DNA from: JALEFZ01 sp038527485
Lineage (GTDB): Bacteria > Bacteroidota > Bacteroidia > J057
DNA length: 64,000 nt
NCBI GenBank assembly: GCA_038527485.1
Contig: JBCBFT010000002.1
Location: 81,999-145,998 of the forward strand
Direction: 5' to 3'
In this document: positions 36,388 to 44,915 of the stretch, one piece after another
How the letters are laid out: the number at the start of each line of letters is the position of its first letter
How positions within the stretch are numbered: the first letter of the stretch is position 1
Notes under the pieces: model-generated
Told to the model about the DNA's origin: nothing
The model's input: the letters and a program-made list of their open reading frames with translations, nothing else
The model's database searches: none
Position numbers and translations under genes: made by a program

Positions 36388-38352
36388 ATGATACAAAAGC
36401 TCCTACTCGCATGTACCGTATGTATGCTACTCATACAGCCTATGAAAGCACAAGACGACGAGACCATTTTCCTTCTGACTTCCCCCAACCAACGATTCGC
36501 TGTCAACATTTTGTTGGGGAAAGACATTCAACTAGTCATCGAGAGACAAAATGAAACATTGGGTTTCCTTCGGATAGGAATGGACGGATTGGAAGGTCCC
36601 TTTAATGGCAAAAAAATGAAAGAAGTGCGTTCGGAAGGGATGGACGATCTGACGCCTGCTGTCCCACACAAACGCAACCATATCCAATCAGCTTACAACC
36701 AGCAGCGCTTCAGCTTTCCCAAGCAAAAGATGCACCTGACAGTGCGGATGTACAATAACGGGCTAGCTTACAGATTTGAGGCTGAGAAAAAAGGAGAGTG
36801 GATGATTAAACATGAGCAGATGGATCTGAAACTCCCCAAAAACACGCGAACCTTTTTCCCCAAAGAAGATACGTTGACCTCTCACTTTGAGCACTACTAT
36901 GTGAATGAGGAAGCGGCAAAAATCCCTGCGGGCGACTTCTGCTCCCTTCCTGTGCTGTTTCAGTCTCCCAAAGGCACCTCCATGCTACTCACCGAAGCAG
37001 ATCTGTACGACTACCCTGGATTATTTTTACAAAAGGGAAATGATGGGGATTTTCATTCCAAATTTCCTCATGTGGTCGATGAAGCCATTCCTCTGCCTGA
37101 ATATCCTGACCGAAGCCAGATCATTACAAAGACGGCTCCCTTCATTGCCCAGACGACAGGTACACGCACCTTCCCTTGGCGGATCATGGCCCTAGCCGAG
37201 CGAGATCATGATTTACTCCATAATACATTGGTTCATCAGCTTTCTCGCCCCTTGGCCATCGAAGATCCTTCATGGATACGCCCTGGCAGAGTGGCTTGGG
37301 ATTGGTGGAATGCCAACAACATCTACGGAGTAGACTTCGAGTCTGGGATCAATAATCAAACCTATCAATACTACATCGACTTCGCGGCAGAATATGGACT
37401 TGAGTACATCATCCTGGATGAGGGTTGGTCCAAGAGCACAACGGATCTTCTTCGTTGCAAAAAGGATATAGATGTCGCGGCTTTGGTGAAATATGGGGAA
37501 GAAAAAGGCGTCGGCATCATCTTATGGTGCTTGTGGAATCCCTTGGATAAAGACATGGATCGGATTTTGGATCAGTTTGTGAGATGGGGGGTCAAAGGAA
37601 TCAAAGTGGATTTCATGCAGCGAGCAGATCAAGAAATCGTGAATTTCTATGAAAAAACCGCACGAAAAGCAGCAGAGCACCAGTTGTTGGTCGATTTTCA
37701 TGGAGCGTACAAGCCTTCGGGCCTCCGTCGTGCCTATCCCAATGTCCTCTCCTACGAGGGCGTCAATGGCTTGGAGCAATGCAAGTGGAGCGACAAGCTG
37801 ACTGCCACGCACAATGTCACGCTGCCATTTACGCGCATGGTCGCAGGACCGATGGACTACACCCCTGGCGCCATGGACAATGCCCAGCCAGACAATTATG
37901 CGATTCGCTTCGAGCGTCCCATGAGTCTGGGTACACGCTGCCATCAAATGGCCATGTATGTCGTCTACGAGAGTCCTTTACAGATGCTCGCGGATAATCC
38001 CTCTCAGTATCGCCGTGAAAAGGAATGCACCGAATATATCGCACAGATTCCCAGCATATGGGATGAAACCCTGCCCCTGGGCGGAAAGGTTGGACAATAC
38101 GTCGTGATCGCCCGCCGCAAGGGAGACAGATGGTACCTCGCCGCGATGAATAATGAAGAGGCTCGTACGGTAGAATTGAATCTCTCCTTCCTACCTGAGG
38201 AGATACAGACGCTAGACATCATGCAGGATGGGCCCAATGCTGCACGAGTAGCCGTAGATTATCTCCATCAACAGGTCTCAATCCCTGAAAATAAAATGAT
38301 AAAAATTCAACTCGCTCCTGGTGGGGGTTGGGTCGCTATTGGAAAACCTTAG
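36388..38352 (+). CDS. Glycoside hydrolase family 97 enzyme
   Basis: A 654-aa periplasmic alpha-glycosidase with signal peptide (MIQKLLLACTVCMLLIQPMKA). The N-terminal beta-super-sandwich (LLTSPNQRFAVNILL ... AYRFEAE) and the catalytic barrel (WDWWNANNIYGVDF, YGLEYIILDEGW, IILWCLWNPLDK, GIKVDFMQRADQ, DFHGAYKPSGLRRAYPNVLS, YEGVNGLEQ, MDYTPGAMDN) are those of GH97. Asp408 in KVDFM is placed like the nucleophile of retaining (alpha-galactosidase-type) members, so a retaining mechanism is more likely than the inverting SusB type; this is inference from the motif. The gene is not in a Sus-like operon. Confidence 0.93.
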   Translation: MIQKLLLACTVCMLLIQPMKAQDDETIFLLTSPNQRFAVNILLGKDIQLVIERQNETLGFLRIGMDGLEGPFNGKKMKEVRSEGMDDLTPAVPHKRNHIQSAYNQQRFSFPKQKMHLTVRMYNNGLAYRFEAEKKGEWMIKHEQMDLKLPKNTRTFFPKEDTLTSHFEHYYVNEEAAKIPAGDFCSLPVLFQSPKGTSMLLTEADLYDYPGLFLQKGNDGDFHSKFPHVVDEAIPLPEYPDRSQIITKTAPFIAQTTGTRTFPWRIMALAERDHDLLHNTLVHQLSRPLAIEDPSWIRPGRVAWDWWNANNIYGVDFESGINNQTYQYYIDFAAEYGLEYIILDEGWSKSTTDLLRCKKDIDVAALVKYGEEKGVGIILWCLWNPLDKDMDRILDQFVRWGVKGIKVDFMQRADQEIVNFYEKTARKAAEHQLLVDFHGAYKPSGLRRAYPNVLSYEGVNGLEQCKWSDKLTATHNVTLPFTRMVAGPMDYTPGAMDNAQPDNYAIRFERPMSLGTRCHQMAMYVVYESPLQMLADNPSQYRREKECTEYIAQIPSIWDETLPLGGKVGQYVVIARRKGDRWYLAAMNNEEARTVELNLSFLPEEIQTLDIMQDGPNAARVAVDYLHQQVSIPENKMIKIQLAPGGGWVAIGKP

Positions 38353-38402
38353 GCTTTCACATTAGTTATTAGCTATATGAGCTTCTTACTCAAAAAAATC
38401 CT

Positions 38403-38410
38403 TACTTTTG
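38403..38410 (+). promoter_or_regulatory. -7 promoter box
   Basis: TACTTTTG fits TAnnTTTG 20 bases before the ATG at 38431; no well-spaced -33 TTG is seen. Confidence 0.4.
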
Positions 38411-38430
38411 TCGCATAAAAATTAATCTAT

Positions 38431-38790
38431 ATGAAAGCGCACGTAGCGAGTTTGATAAATGCCATTTTGTTAGTCGGTCTAGGAGCTTGGGGATACTTCG
38501 GCTCGGAGACACCTTCTCCCACCGCTTTGATTCCTGTAGCCGTAGGAGCCATTCTCCTCGCCTTGAACAATGGCGTCAAGAAAGAAAACAAAGTCATTGC
38601 CCACGTAGCGGTCGTCCTGACCTTGATCATGTTGCTCGGGCTGGCCATGCCCTTGATGGGAGCTGTGGGTCGTGGCGATACCTTGGGTATTGTTCGCGTA
38701 GCGGTGATGATCATCTCTACTCTCTTTGCGATGGTCTTCTTCGTCAAGAGCTTCATCGACGCACGCAAGAAGCGCGAAGCAGGAGCTTAG
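38431..38790 (+). CDS. Small four-helix membrane protein, function unknown
   Basis: A 119-aa protein with four predicted membrane helices (INAILLVGLGAWGYFG; ALIPVAVGAILLALN; IAHVAVVLTLIMLLGLAM; VRVAVMIISTLFAMVFFV) and a basic C-terminus (DARKKREAGA). The helix pattern resembles small conserved TMEM14-like membrane proteins, without firm assignment. It has its own -7 box (TACTTTTG, 38403-38410) and a terminator. Confidence 0.75.
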   Translation: MKAHVASLINAILLVGLGAWGYFGSETPSPTALIPVAVGAILLALNNGVKKENKVIAHVAVVLTLIMLLGLAMPLMGAVGRGDTLGIVRVAVMIISTLFAMVFFVKSFIDARKKREAGA

Positions 38791-38816
38791 GCAGGATTCA
38801 TTGATGTAAAGGATAG

Positions 38817-38851
38817 ACACCTCTTTCTGTATGGGAAGGGGTGTTTTTTTT
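38817..38851 (+). terminator. Rho-independent terminator
   Basis: ACACCTCTTTC (38817-38827) pairs with GGAAGGGGTGT (38834-38844) with G-U pairs, followed by a run of eight T. It ends the small membrane-protein transcript. Confidence 0.85.
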
Positions 38852-38990
38852 ATTCAAATTTTTGACATTTCGCATACAGAATCCTTCAGAAATGATTAAA
38901 TTTATTAAGTAAGATCCTTTATGATTATATACCTTTCCTATCTAATATACTTGTAAAAGTGGGTTTTAATACTCAATTCTGAATAAAACT

Positions 38991-39827
38991 ATGAAGCAAC
39001 CAATCACGGTATTTATCTCTTATTCACATGATAGTGAACCACATAAGAAAAATATTAGGAGGCTGTATAAAAAGTTAAGAGAGAATGCGGGAGTAAAAGC
39101 AGATTTTGATGAGACTTTACGACAAGATGAAACTGCATTAAACTTTGATGAACTCTCAGTGAAAATCGCTACTCAATACGATAAGGTAATTGTAGTCCTA
39201 TCCGAAGGGTACAAACTTAAAGCAGATAACTTTAAGGGCGGGGTTGGTGACGAACTAAGAGTCATTATTAGTGACATCAAAGTAAGTCCCCAAAAGTATA
39301 TCTTGGTGACATTTGAAAAGTTGAGACCTGGGATTTTTCCGGCAGCTCTTAGTGGAAGAGACTGTCTCAACTTGACCAAGCCAGGTAATATGAATTTATT
39401 AATCAATAAGCTCCGGGGCATTAAAACGCTTCCTGTAGTAGAGGTAAATCCCAATCCTACTATACTCCCGATTATCAATGAAATTCCAGACGACGATTTC
39501 CAACCTACACAGTCTTCAGATATCATCCAAACACAAGGAATCCATGAAAACTCAATAGTAACTAATAGAAACAAAGCATCTACCGAGCTCAAACACAGAC
39601 TGAAAGAAATGCTTCCCGATAATCAATTCCAAAGTGTCATTGAGCAGATTATCCAATATACTAAGGAACACAATCAGGCTACATTGAACGACCAAGCCCT
39701 ACAGCTTCAACGACAATACAATAGTTGGCAAGAATATCAAATGCTGGGGCTTTTTTCAAATTCAGAAGAGTCGCTTACCATTAATAAGATTACACGTTCG
39801 TTGTTTCAGTTGATTGATAAGATGTAG
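38991..39827 (+). CDS. SEFIR-domain protein with C-terminal EAD11-like domain
   Basis: A 278-aa soluble protein. Residues 1 to about 140 are a SEFIR (TIR-like) domain: TVFISYSHDSEPHKKNI box 1, KADFDE, YDKVIVVLSEGY, and the SEFIR hallmark KADNFKGGVGDE. A disordered linker (about 145-200, rich in Pro, Asn, Asp) leads to a C-terminal helical module of about 75 residues (LKHRLKEMLPDNQFQSVIEQ ... LQRQYNSWQEYQMLGL ... NKITRSLFQLIDKM) that fits effector-associated domain 11 (RYNxxxxxxxLGxxxxEExxxxxNKIxxxLLxLID). SEFIR/TIR-EAD proteins are thought to be effectors of bacterial conflict or ternary systems, with the EAD recruiting partners. No matching EAD partner gene lies nearby. Its flanks are AT-richer than those of neighbours. 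Domain calls are by motif; function is inference. Confidence 0.8.
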   Translation: MKQPITVFISYSHDSEPHKKNIRRLYKKLRENAGVKADFDETLRQDETALNFDELSVKIATQYDKVIVVLSEGYKLKADNFKGGVGDELRVIISDIKVSPQKYILVTFEKLRPGIFPAALSGRDCLNLTKPGNMNLLINKLRGIKTLPVVEVNPNPTILPIINEIPDDDFQPTQSSDIIQTQGIHENSIVTNRNKASTELKHRLKEMLPDNQFQSVIEQIIQYTKEHNQATLNDQALQLQRQYNSWQEYQMLGLFSNSEESLTINKITRSLFQLIDKM

Positions 39828-39877
39828 CATTAGGAAATCATCCCATTGAATCCCTGAAACTTACCCCTGCAAATCCC

Positions 39878-40219
39878 TCACATCACCACCCGCGAGATCA
39901 GCAGCTCCTCCCCCGACACGATCTGATTCGAGGGCGCACCACAGTTCTGGCACTTGAAGATGTAGTTATCCACAGCACTGAGTGAATCGCAGCTCTTGCA
40001 ATGAATCTGTATGGGGACCAACTCGGTGTCTAGCTTGACGCGGGCGTACTCAGGATGGCTTTCCTGATAAGCGAGGAAGGCATTTTGTAGTAGGGTAGGC
40101 TCGACATTGGCGAGGAGGCCGATTTTCAGCTCGACACCGCTGAGCTTTTGTAGCTCCTCTGGCGTAAGCTCGGCTTCGAGCGAAGAGAAGATGCTCTGCA
40201 CCAAGGATAACTCATGCAT
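39878..40219 (-). CDS. hypA: Hydrogenase nickel incorporation protein HypA
   Basis: A 113-aa metallochaperone that delivers Ni2+ to the hydrogenase large subunit with HypB. The N-terminal MHELSL (His2 is the nickel ligand) decides the start at 40219 within a longer open frame. The structural zinc site is Cys74, Cys77, Cys90 and Cys93 (CKSC ... CQNC). Its start overlaps the TPR gene stop by 8 bases. Unusually it lies at the 3' end of the hydrogenase gene run, far from hypB. Confidence 0.94.
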   Translation of the reverse strand: MHELSLVQSIFSSLEAELTPEELQKLSGVELKIGLLANVEPTLLQNAFLAYQESHPEYARVKLDTELVPIQIHCKSCDSLSAVDNYIFKCQNCGAPSNQIVSGEELLISRVVM

Positions 40220-41714
40220 CGTTTTGTTCTTTTTCAATTTCGTTGCGGAGATACTGCAAGTTTTGTAAGTGGCGATTGGCTTCCTCCAACATGTCGGGGT
40301 CAACGACCAAACGCTTGACCTCTTCGGCTTTTGCGATCATGTCATCATATCGTGCCGTGTTGAAACTAGAGGGATCATTACCTGCATTCCAGCTCGCTTC
40401 TAGATAGTTGAGCAGGGTGATGGCACGCTCGTAGGGATAGGCCCTCGTACGAATCTCCAAAGCCTCCTGATAGTAGTGCAGTGCCTTTACGTGATTGTCT
40501 GTGCGGATACCTGGCGGGAACTTCGTGAACGCATTGGCGAAGTTGTTGCAAATGCTCGCATACTCGTAAGGGAAGCGTTCCTTGGTATAATACTCTAAGG
40601 CTGAGTTGAAAGAAGCAGAAGAAACACCTGCCCAGATGCCACGCTTTTTATTTTCGGCTGGCATCTCTGCATAGAGGACGCCCAGTTTGTGCTGCACTTC
40701 GGCAAATACATCAGGACTTTGCTCTTTGGTAAAGGTATAAATCGACTTCTGATATGCCTCAATCGCAGGTTTGTAAAACTGGGGATTCCCATTTTGTGCC
40801 CAGGTCCCCAGGAGTGTTCCCTTCTGCAAGTGCGCACTCGCCGCTAGCTCTGCTAAGCCCTCTCCATCGAAGATCCCAATCGCCCGTTTGATGTAACCCA
40901 AAGCCTCCGAATAAGAATCCGAAATATTCGCAATATGCGTAGCATCCATCAGGAGTAAGCCTACTTGAACCTTATGATTTTTTCCTTCAAAGTAGTTCAT
41001 GGCTTCCCAGATCTTCTGCTTGAGCTTCTCGATATGCTCCGCATCATAAGGCACCACAATCTGTTGCATCCACACTTTGACCAAGACGAGATTCAATGCC
41101 TGACGCGCCTCCTCCGAAATGGCTTTCTCGATTCCCTCCTTGAGTACAGCCTCCGCCTGATCTACCTGTCCATGATCTAAGTAAAAGGTAGCCAATTCAC
41201 GCAAGGTAAATGCCGCAAGCTCTCCATCTTCCGACTTCCCAAAAGCTTCTATATACATCTGCTCAGGATGAGGCAAATGGGGATCGGCTGGCACATGCCC
41301 ATAATGCATGATGACCGCAATGTTGTGCAGCTCTCGATGCGTCTCTGCTAACGTGATTACCTGATGATAAGGCAAGCCATATTTTAATCGGTTCTGATTC
41401 TCGATATGCACATATAACTCAGAATCTTTGGCGTATTCCCAGCTCTTATGGTCATTCTCCAATAGATGAAAAACCAAGGCCAGCAAATGCTCAGAAGTAG
41501 CTTCGATGTGCGCTGGAAATAAATAAGGTGGGAGCGAATGGTCCCATATGAGGGGAACAGATATCCCGTGTGGGGTAATCGTGAGGTAGGGTGATTGAGT
41601 ACTGTGGGCCTGATGAATGTCCTGAACGGAGACCAACTCATCTAACCGAGCTTCGCGCTGAAGTGTTTGTTTGACAAAATCGAGCTGGTCAGTTGGTGCA
41701 TATATGGTAAGCAT
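40212..41714 (-). CDS. TPR-repeat protein of the hydrogenase cluster
   Basis: A 500-aa soluble protein with no signal peptide. After a non-repeat N-terminal region (about 1-170) it has tetratricopeptide-like repeats (ATFYLDHGQVDQAEAVLKEG, YSEALGYIKRAIGIFDGEG, FYKPAIEAYQKSIYTFTKEQ, VKALHYYQEALEIRTRAYP). The ATG at 41714 (MLTIYAPTDQLDF) is chosen; the frame upstream is not protein-like and overlaps another gene. It is coupled to hypA by overlap, and overlaps the small gene upstream by 26 bases. Probable scaffold or chaperone for hydrogenase assembly; function inferred from place only. Confidence 0.82.
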   Translation of the reverse strand: MLTIYAPTDQLDFVKQTLQREARLDELVSVQDIHQAHSTQSPYLTITPHGISVPLIWDHSLPPYLFPAHIEATSEHLLALVFHLLENDHKSWEYAKDSELYVHIENQNRLKYGLPYHQVITLAETHRELHNIAVIMHYGHVPADPHLPHPEQMYIEAFGKSEDGELAAFTLRELATFYLDHGQVDQAEAVLKEGIEKAISEEARQALNLVLVKVWMQQIVVPYDAEHIEKLKQKIWEAMNYFEGKNHKVQVGLLLMDATHIANISDSYSEALGYIKRAIGIFDGEGLAELAASAHLQKGTLLGTWAQNGNPQFYKPAIEAYQKSIYTFTKEQSPDVFAEVQHKLGVLYAEMPAENKKRGIWAGVSSASFNSALEYYTKERFPYEYASICNNFANAFTKFPPGIRTDNHVKALHYYQEALEIRTRAYPYERAITLLNYLEASWNAGNDPSSFNTARYDDMIAKAEEVKRLVVDPDMLEEANRHLQNLQYLRNEIEKEQNDA

Positions 41715-42012
41715 GCTTTTTGCGTGTTTGCGTTCCGCGGGCATCTTTCCTGATCCCTCGCTGGAATATCTGAGCGAAGATCTCAGCTTTTTGCTGAGAG
41801 TGATAATGGTCAATGTTGCGGACGATGATGCGCATGGAATGCTTTGTTGAGAAAAATACAATCCATACATGCCATCTTCCTTTGAGTCGCAGAATCAGAT
41901 ATTTGACCTCTGTATCCTGCATCCACTCATCTTCCTGAAAAAGCTGGAAATCAACTATCTCTCCCTTTCCTTCGGGAGTCCATCCGCGAGATATTTCTGG
42001 ATCCACAAACAT
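41689..42012 (-). CDS. Hypothetical protein of the hydrogenase cluster, 107 aa
   Basis: A small soluble protein I do not recognise. The ATG at 42012 (MFVDPEISRGWTPEGKGEIV) is preferred over a TTG at 42021. The middle LKGRWHVWIVFFSTKHSMRI suggests an alternating beta sheet. Its 3' end overlaps the TPR start by 26 bases, and it follows the 122-aa gene by 29 bases, so it belongs to the same operon. The C-terminal basic tail (RKDARGTQTRKKH) lies in the overlap and may be less constrained. Confidence 0.65.
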   Translation of the reverse strand: MFVDPEISRGWTPEGKGEIVDFQLFQEDEWMQDTEVKYLILRLKGRWHVWIVFFSTKHSMRIIVRNIDHYHSQQKAEIFAQIFQRGIRKDARGTQTRKKHAYHICTN

Positions 42013-42041
42013 ATGAAGCAATACTTAAAGACTGCTCCACC

Positions 42042-42410
42042 CTACAAATACACTTTGAGGGTTTGAGCGTTCTCCAAGAACTCATATGTCAGCGGACGGT
42101 TTTCCATATTCAGATCATGGTCTATGATCCACTCATGTAAGGGTATAGCCTTATCTCCCAACAAATTCTTATCCTTGAGCATGCATTGTACGGCACCTTC
42201 ATGGATTTTGGTAAAAAAGCTATTCCCCACAGGACAGATCACGACATAAGTGGGATTTTGATAAAGAGCGATAAAGGCATTTCGTACCTCTACATTCCAC
42301 CTTGCCATCACATCCGCTGCCAGAATCAAATGCTGCGACTCCAGAGATACGCCTTTGCGGGAGGGTGTATGTTTCTTAGAGGAAGCTTGATTTTGGGGAG
42401 GAATGAACAT
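42042..42410 (-). CDS. Hypothetical protein of the hydrogenase cluster, 122 aa
   Basis: A soluble protein without a known domain. A basic N-terminus (MFIPPQNQASSKKHTPSRKG) is followed by a mixed alpha/beta body (QHLILAADVMARWNVEVRNA, PTYVVICPVGNSFFTKIHEG, LHEWIIDHDLNMENRPLTYE). It sits between the maturation protease and the 107-aa gene with short spacers, suggesting a role linked to the hydrogenase. No function can be assigned. Confidence 0.68.
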   Translation of the reverse strand: MFIPPQNQASSKKHTPSRKGVSLESQHLILAADVMARWNVEVRNAFIALYQNPTYVVICPVGNSFFTKIHEGAVQCMLKDKNLLGDKAIPLHEWIIDHDLNMENRPLTYEFLENAQTLKVYL

Positions 42411-42422
42411 GATGATGGGTAA

Positions 42423-42518
42423 TTAATCTTTAACTTGAATTGTAATGATTTGACTTTCGCCTTCAGCGTCCCGAGCATTGAGACTCGGGATAGATTCTAC
42501 CCTTACCTGTAAAAGCAT
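42423..42518 (-). CDS. Possible 31-aa small ORF in the hydrogenase operon
   Basis: ATG at 42518 to TAA at 42423 encodes MLLQVRVESIPSLNARDAEG followed by ESQIITIQVKD. It fills the spacer between protease stop (42538) and the next ATG (42410) with gaps of 19 and 12 bases, the packing expected of a real operon gene, and the beta-like alternation is protein-like. A hairpin (42469-42490) lies inside, so the stretch could instead be a structured spacer. Confidence 0.35.
   Translation of the reverse strand: MLLQVRVESIPSLNARDAEGESQIITIQVKD
42469..42490 (-). other. Intra-operon stem-loop
   Basis: Perfect 7-bp arms TCCCGAG (42469-42475) and CTCGGGA (42484-42490) with an eight-base loop, and no T run. 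It may be an mRNA processing or stability element between the protease and downstream genes. Confidence 0.5.
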
Positions 42519-42537
42519 GGGCAATCATCCTTTTTGT

Positions 42538-43026
42538 CTAGATTACTTGAGATTGTGCTTTTAGCTGTGTGAGATCTTGGACGATTTGATCCACCAATTC
42601 ATCCCCACCCTTCGTTGCCTCGGTTGTCATCTGCGTATTGAATCGAGTTTCATTAATTGCAACCAGATACACATCAATCTCGGGCGGCATCTCATCGGGA
42701 AATATTTTCTTTGCATAGCTCAATGCTTGGTCCCACTTAAGGCTGTGCAAAAAAACCAACGGATCGTCTTGTATGTGTCCTTCAATCGCTGAAGCGGGCA
42801 ACTTGAACAAGGTTCCTACAGGCTCTCCTGTATTAATGACAGCATCAACCAAGATGATGCGATCCTTGCCCTTGAGTTGGAAAAGAATCTCAAAAGCGGC
42901 TGTCCCCATATCCAGTATCTCAACATCAGGATCAGAAATTCGCTCCTTCAACCTTTCGATCACATAAATCCCTACGCCATCGTCTTCACGCACAGGATTA
43001 CCAAAACCAAGTATGCTAATCTTCAT
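42538..43026 (-). CDS. [NiFe] hydrogenase maturation protease
   Basis: A 162-aa endopeptidase of the HyaD/HybD/HoxW family (M52) that removes the C-terminal peptide of the large subunit once nickel is in place. The N-terminal ILGFGNPVREDDGVG motif and the three nickel-sensing ligands (Asp16, Asp61 in ILVDAV, His94 in FLHSLKW) fit the family. It lies downstream of the large subunit gene, separated by a terminator-like hairpin, consistent with weaker or separate expression. The substrate subunit here carries a 14-residue tail after the last active-site His. Confidence 0.92.
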   Translation of the reverse strand: MKISILGFGNPVREDDGVGIYVIERLKERISDPDVEILDMGTAAFEILFQLKGKDRIILVDAVINTGEPVGTLFKLPASAIEGHIQDDPLVFLHSLKWDQALSYAKKIFPDEMPPEIDVYLVAINETRFNTQMTTEATKGGDELVDQIVQDLTQLKAQSQVI

Positions 43027-43134
43027 ATTCTAAGACTTTGAAGAATCAGGGAGAAGGTCTGAGATATCTTAACCCATCATTTCTTATTCAGTAAATAATA
43101 TATTAAAAATATCACATATTATCTAAAGTAGATC

Positions 43135-43175
43135 TAAAAAAGGAGGAAGTCCCTGCACAAGGCAAAGGCTTCCTC
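43135..43175 (-). terminator. Terminator after the hydrogenase large subunit
   Basis: GAGGAAG (43143-43149) and CTTCCTC (43169-43175) form the stem, extended by CC/GG. Read on the minus strand it ends in TTTTTT, about 85 bases past the large-subunit stop. It would separate the structural dicistron from the accessory genes, or act as an attenuator. Confidence 0.75.
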
Positions 43176-43257
43176 TTATATGAGCGAGGGATACGCTGTG
43201 TGAAAGCGGCATCTCTCCTAATCCCCAATATGGGATGGTCTCGCTTTTCGGGTTCAG

Positions 43258-44853
43258 TTACAGCTTGAACTTCGCCAACTGATTCCCTTTTTCGTCGTGG
43301 GCGTGTACAGTACACACCAGGCAGCTATCAAATGAACGTGCCACCATGCCGACTTCTACAGGATCATGTGGATCTTCGATCTCAGTTCCAGTCAAGGCAG
43401 CCTCAATCGGACCTGGCTGTCCCATGCTGTCGTTAGGACCGACGTTCCATGTAGTTGGGGCGATGATCTGGTAGTTTTCGATGACACCGTTCTTGACCTC
43501 GATCCAGTGCGCCAATGCACCACGAGCAGCTTCTGTCGCGCCCCATCCGATGCCGTCTTTCTCCTTCGGCTTGATGTAGAATGGCTGGTCCAAGTCAATC
43601 TCAGACAACCACTTATCGATCATCGTATAGAGTCTCGGTGCCTCATGCACACGTGCCAATACACGCGTAAACACACTCGGTCCCATGACATTCATGATGT
43701 CACCAAACAAAGGATCTTTGATCTGGTGGTCCAGGTTGTTGGGGTTCGCGTTCATGATCACACGCGACAAAGGTCCTGCCTCTGCTGCTTGCTCCATGAA
43801 ACGAGGGGCTTTGGACCATGAGTACTTCCCATCGAAATTGGTCTCCTCCAAAATGGTAGAGTTGGTAGAACCCGTAGGAGCCGGCTGGTCAAATGGGTGC
43901 AAAGCGTCTGCTTGATTCTCATACCAAGCATGCTTGACGTGCTCCATCACCTGACGATGGTCTGCTTCATAGTAGTTTTTACCGTCGAAGAATCCTGCAG
44001 GGCTGATCACTGCCTTGTTGCGTCCTTCGATTGTAGGATTCTGATATAAATCTTTATGTAGATAGGTTCCCCAAGCGAGGAACTTGCCTATCCCTTGTCC
44101 AAACTTATCCAATCCAAATTCAAGACCTGCACGGATCAATAATCCAAGGTCTGAATTGCGCTGGGACTCATTTTCCTCTACCCAAGCCATCATGTCATCC
44201 CAAGTCTGGATCTCCATGTAGCGTTCGATAGAGCAGCCCAACCAAACGGTCTCCAACCAATCGTTGCGGAACTGGTTCATGATCGAATGAGCACGCGTAA
44301 TGTCTTTCAGCGTGGGCGCACTCATCACACCTCCAGGAACCATGTAGCTAGAGTGTGGCCACTGCCCACCGAAGAGGGCGTATACTTCTACAGGACGACC
44401 TGAAGCTGTAACTCCCTTCTGGAAAGAAGTCCCTACATAAGCGGCAAAGCGCTTGACGACTTCCTGGTACAGAGGCTTGTTGGCAAATTTCTTATTGGCC
44501 ATGTCTGTAGCGAAGATCGCGTAGAACCAACGAGGAATACTCTGGATTGTCTCCGTGGCTTGTCCTAGCGCACGCAGCAGCAAGGCATTGGGTGGAAGTT
44601 CTGTGCCCCAAGCAGTATCTAAAGCCGAAGAAGCACAGTACAAGTGCGATCCCCCACAGATACCACAAGCACGTGGCGTCACAATCAAGCCTGACTGTGG
44701 GTCCTTACCGACCAAAATTTTCTCGAAGCCGCGATACATCGCCGCCTGCGTATGGGCACGAGTCACAACCCCATTTTCCATGTACACCTTTACGTCTAGG
44801 TCGCCTTCTACACGACCTACAGGTGATATATTAAGTTCTTTTATTCTCTCCAT
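43258..44853 (-). CDS. [NiFe] hydrogenase large subunit, group 2a-like (HupL/HucL)
   Basis: A 531-aa subunit holding the NiFe(CN)2CO active site, which splits H2. The N-terminal L1 motif is RACGICGGSH (Cys63, Cys66). The L2 motif near the C-terminus is SFDSCLVCTVHAHD (Cys511, Cys514, His517), followed by a 14-residue tail that the protease would remove. The SPVGRVEGDLDV start and the CLVCTVHAHD ending are typical of cyanobacterial/mycobacterial-type uptake enzymes (group 2a) and unlike groups 1 and 3. The ATG at 44853 is chosen over a longer frame from 44931. It lies 140 bases downstream of the small subunit gene. Group call is by motif resemblance. Confidence 0.94.
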   Translation of the reverse strand: MERIKELNISPVGRVEGDLDVKVYMENGVVTRAHTQAAMYRGFEKILVGKDPQSGLIVTPRACGICGGSHLYCASSALDTAWGTELPPNALLLRALGQATETIQSIPRWFYAIFATDMANKKFANKPLYQEVVKRFAAYVGTSFQKGVTASGRPVEVYALFGGQWPHSSYMVPGGVMSAPTLKDITRAHSIMNQFRNDWLETVWLGCSIERYMEIQTWDDMMAWVEENESQRNSDLGLLIRAGLEFGLDKFGQGIGKFLAWGTYLHKDLYQNPTIEGRNKAVISPAGFFDGKNYYEADHRQVMEHVKHAWYENQADALHPFDQPAPTGSTNSTILEETNFDGKYSWSKAPRFMEQAAEAGPLSRVIMNANPNNLDHQIKDPLFGDIMNVMGPSVFTRVLARVHEAPRLYTMIDKWLSEIDLDQPFYIKPKEKDGIGWGATEAARGALAHWIEVKNGVIENYQIIAPTTWNVGPNDSMGQPGPIEAALTGTEIEDPHDPVEVGMVARSFDSCLVCTVHAHDEKGNQLAKFKL

Positions 44854-44915
44854 GACGGATAAAAATGTGTGTTCTGATGAATGTTTTCTTAAAAGACTTT
44901 TAGACGATGAGAAAC

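Noticed and set aside
40220..40303. Longer N-terminus for hypA
   Set aside because: HypA needs MHE at its N-terminus, which fixes the start at 40219.
43366..43821. 151-codon plus-strand open frame opposite the hydrogenase large subunit
   Set aside because: Lies opposite the conserved L2 region; no protein features of its own.
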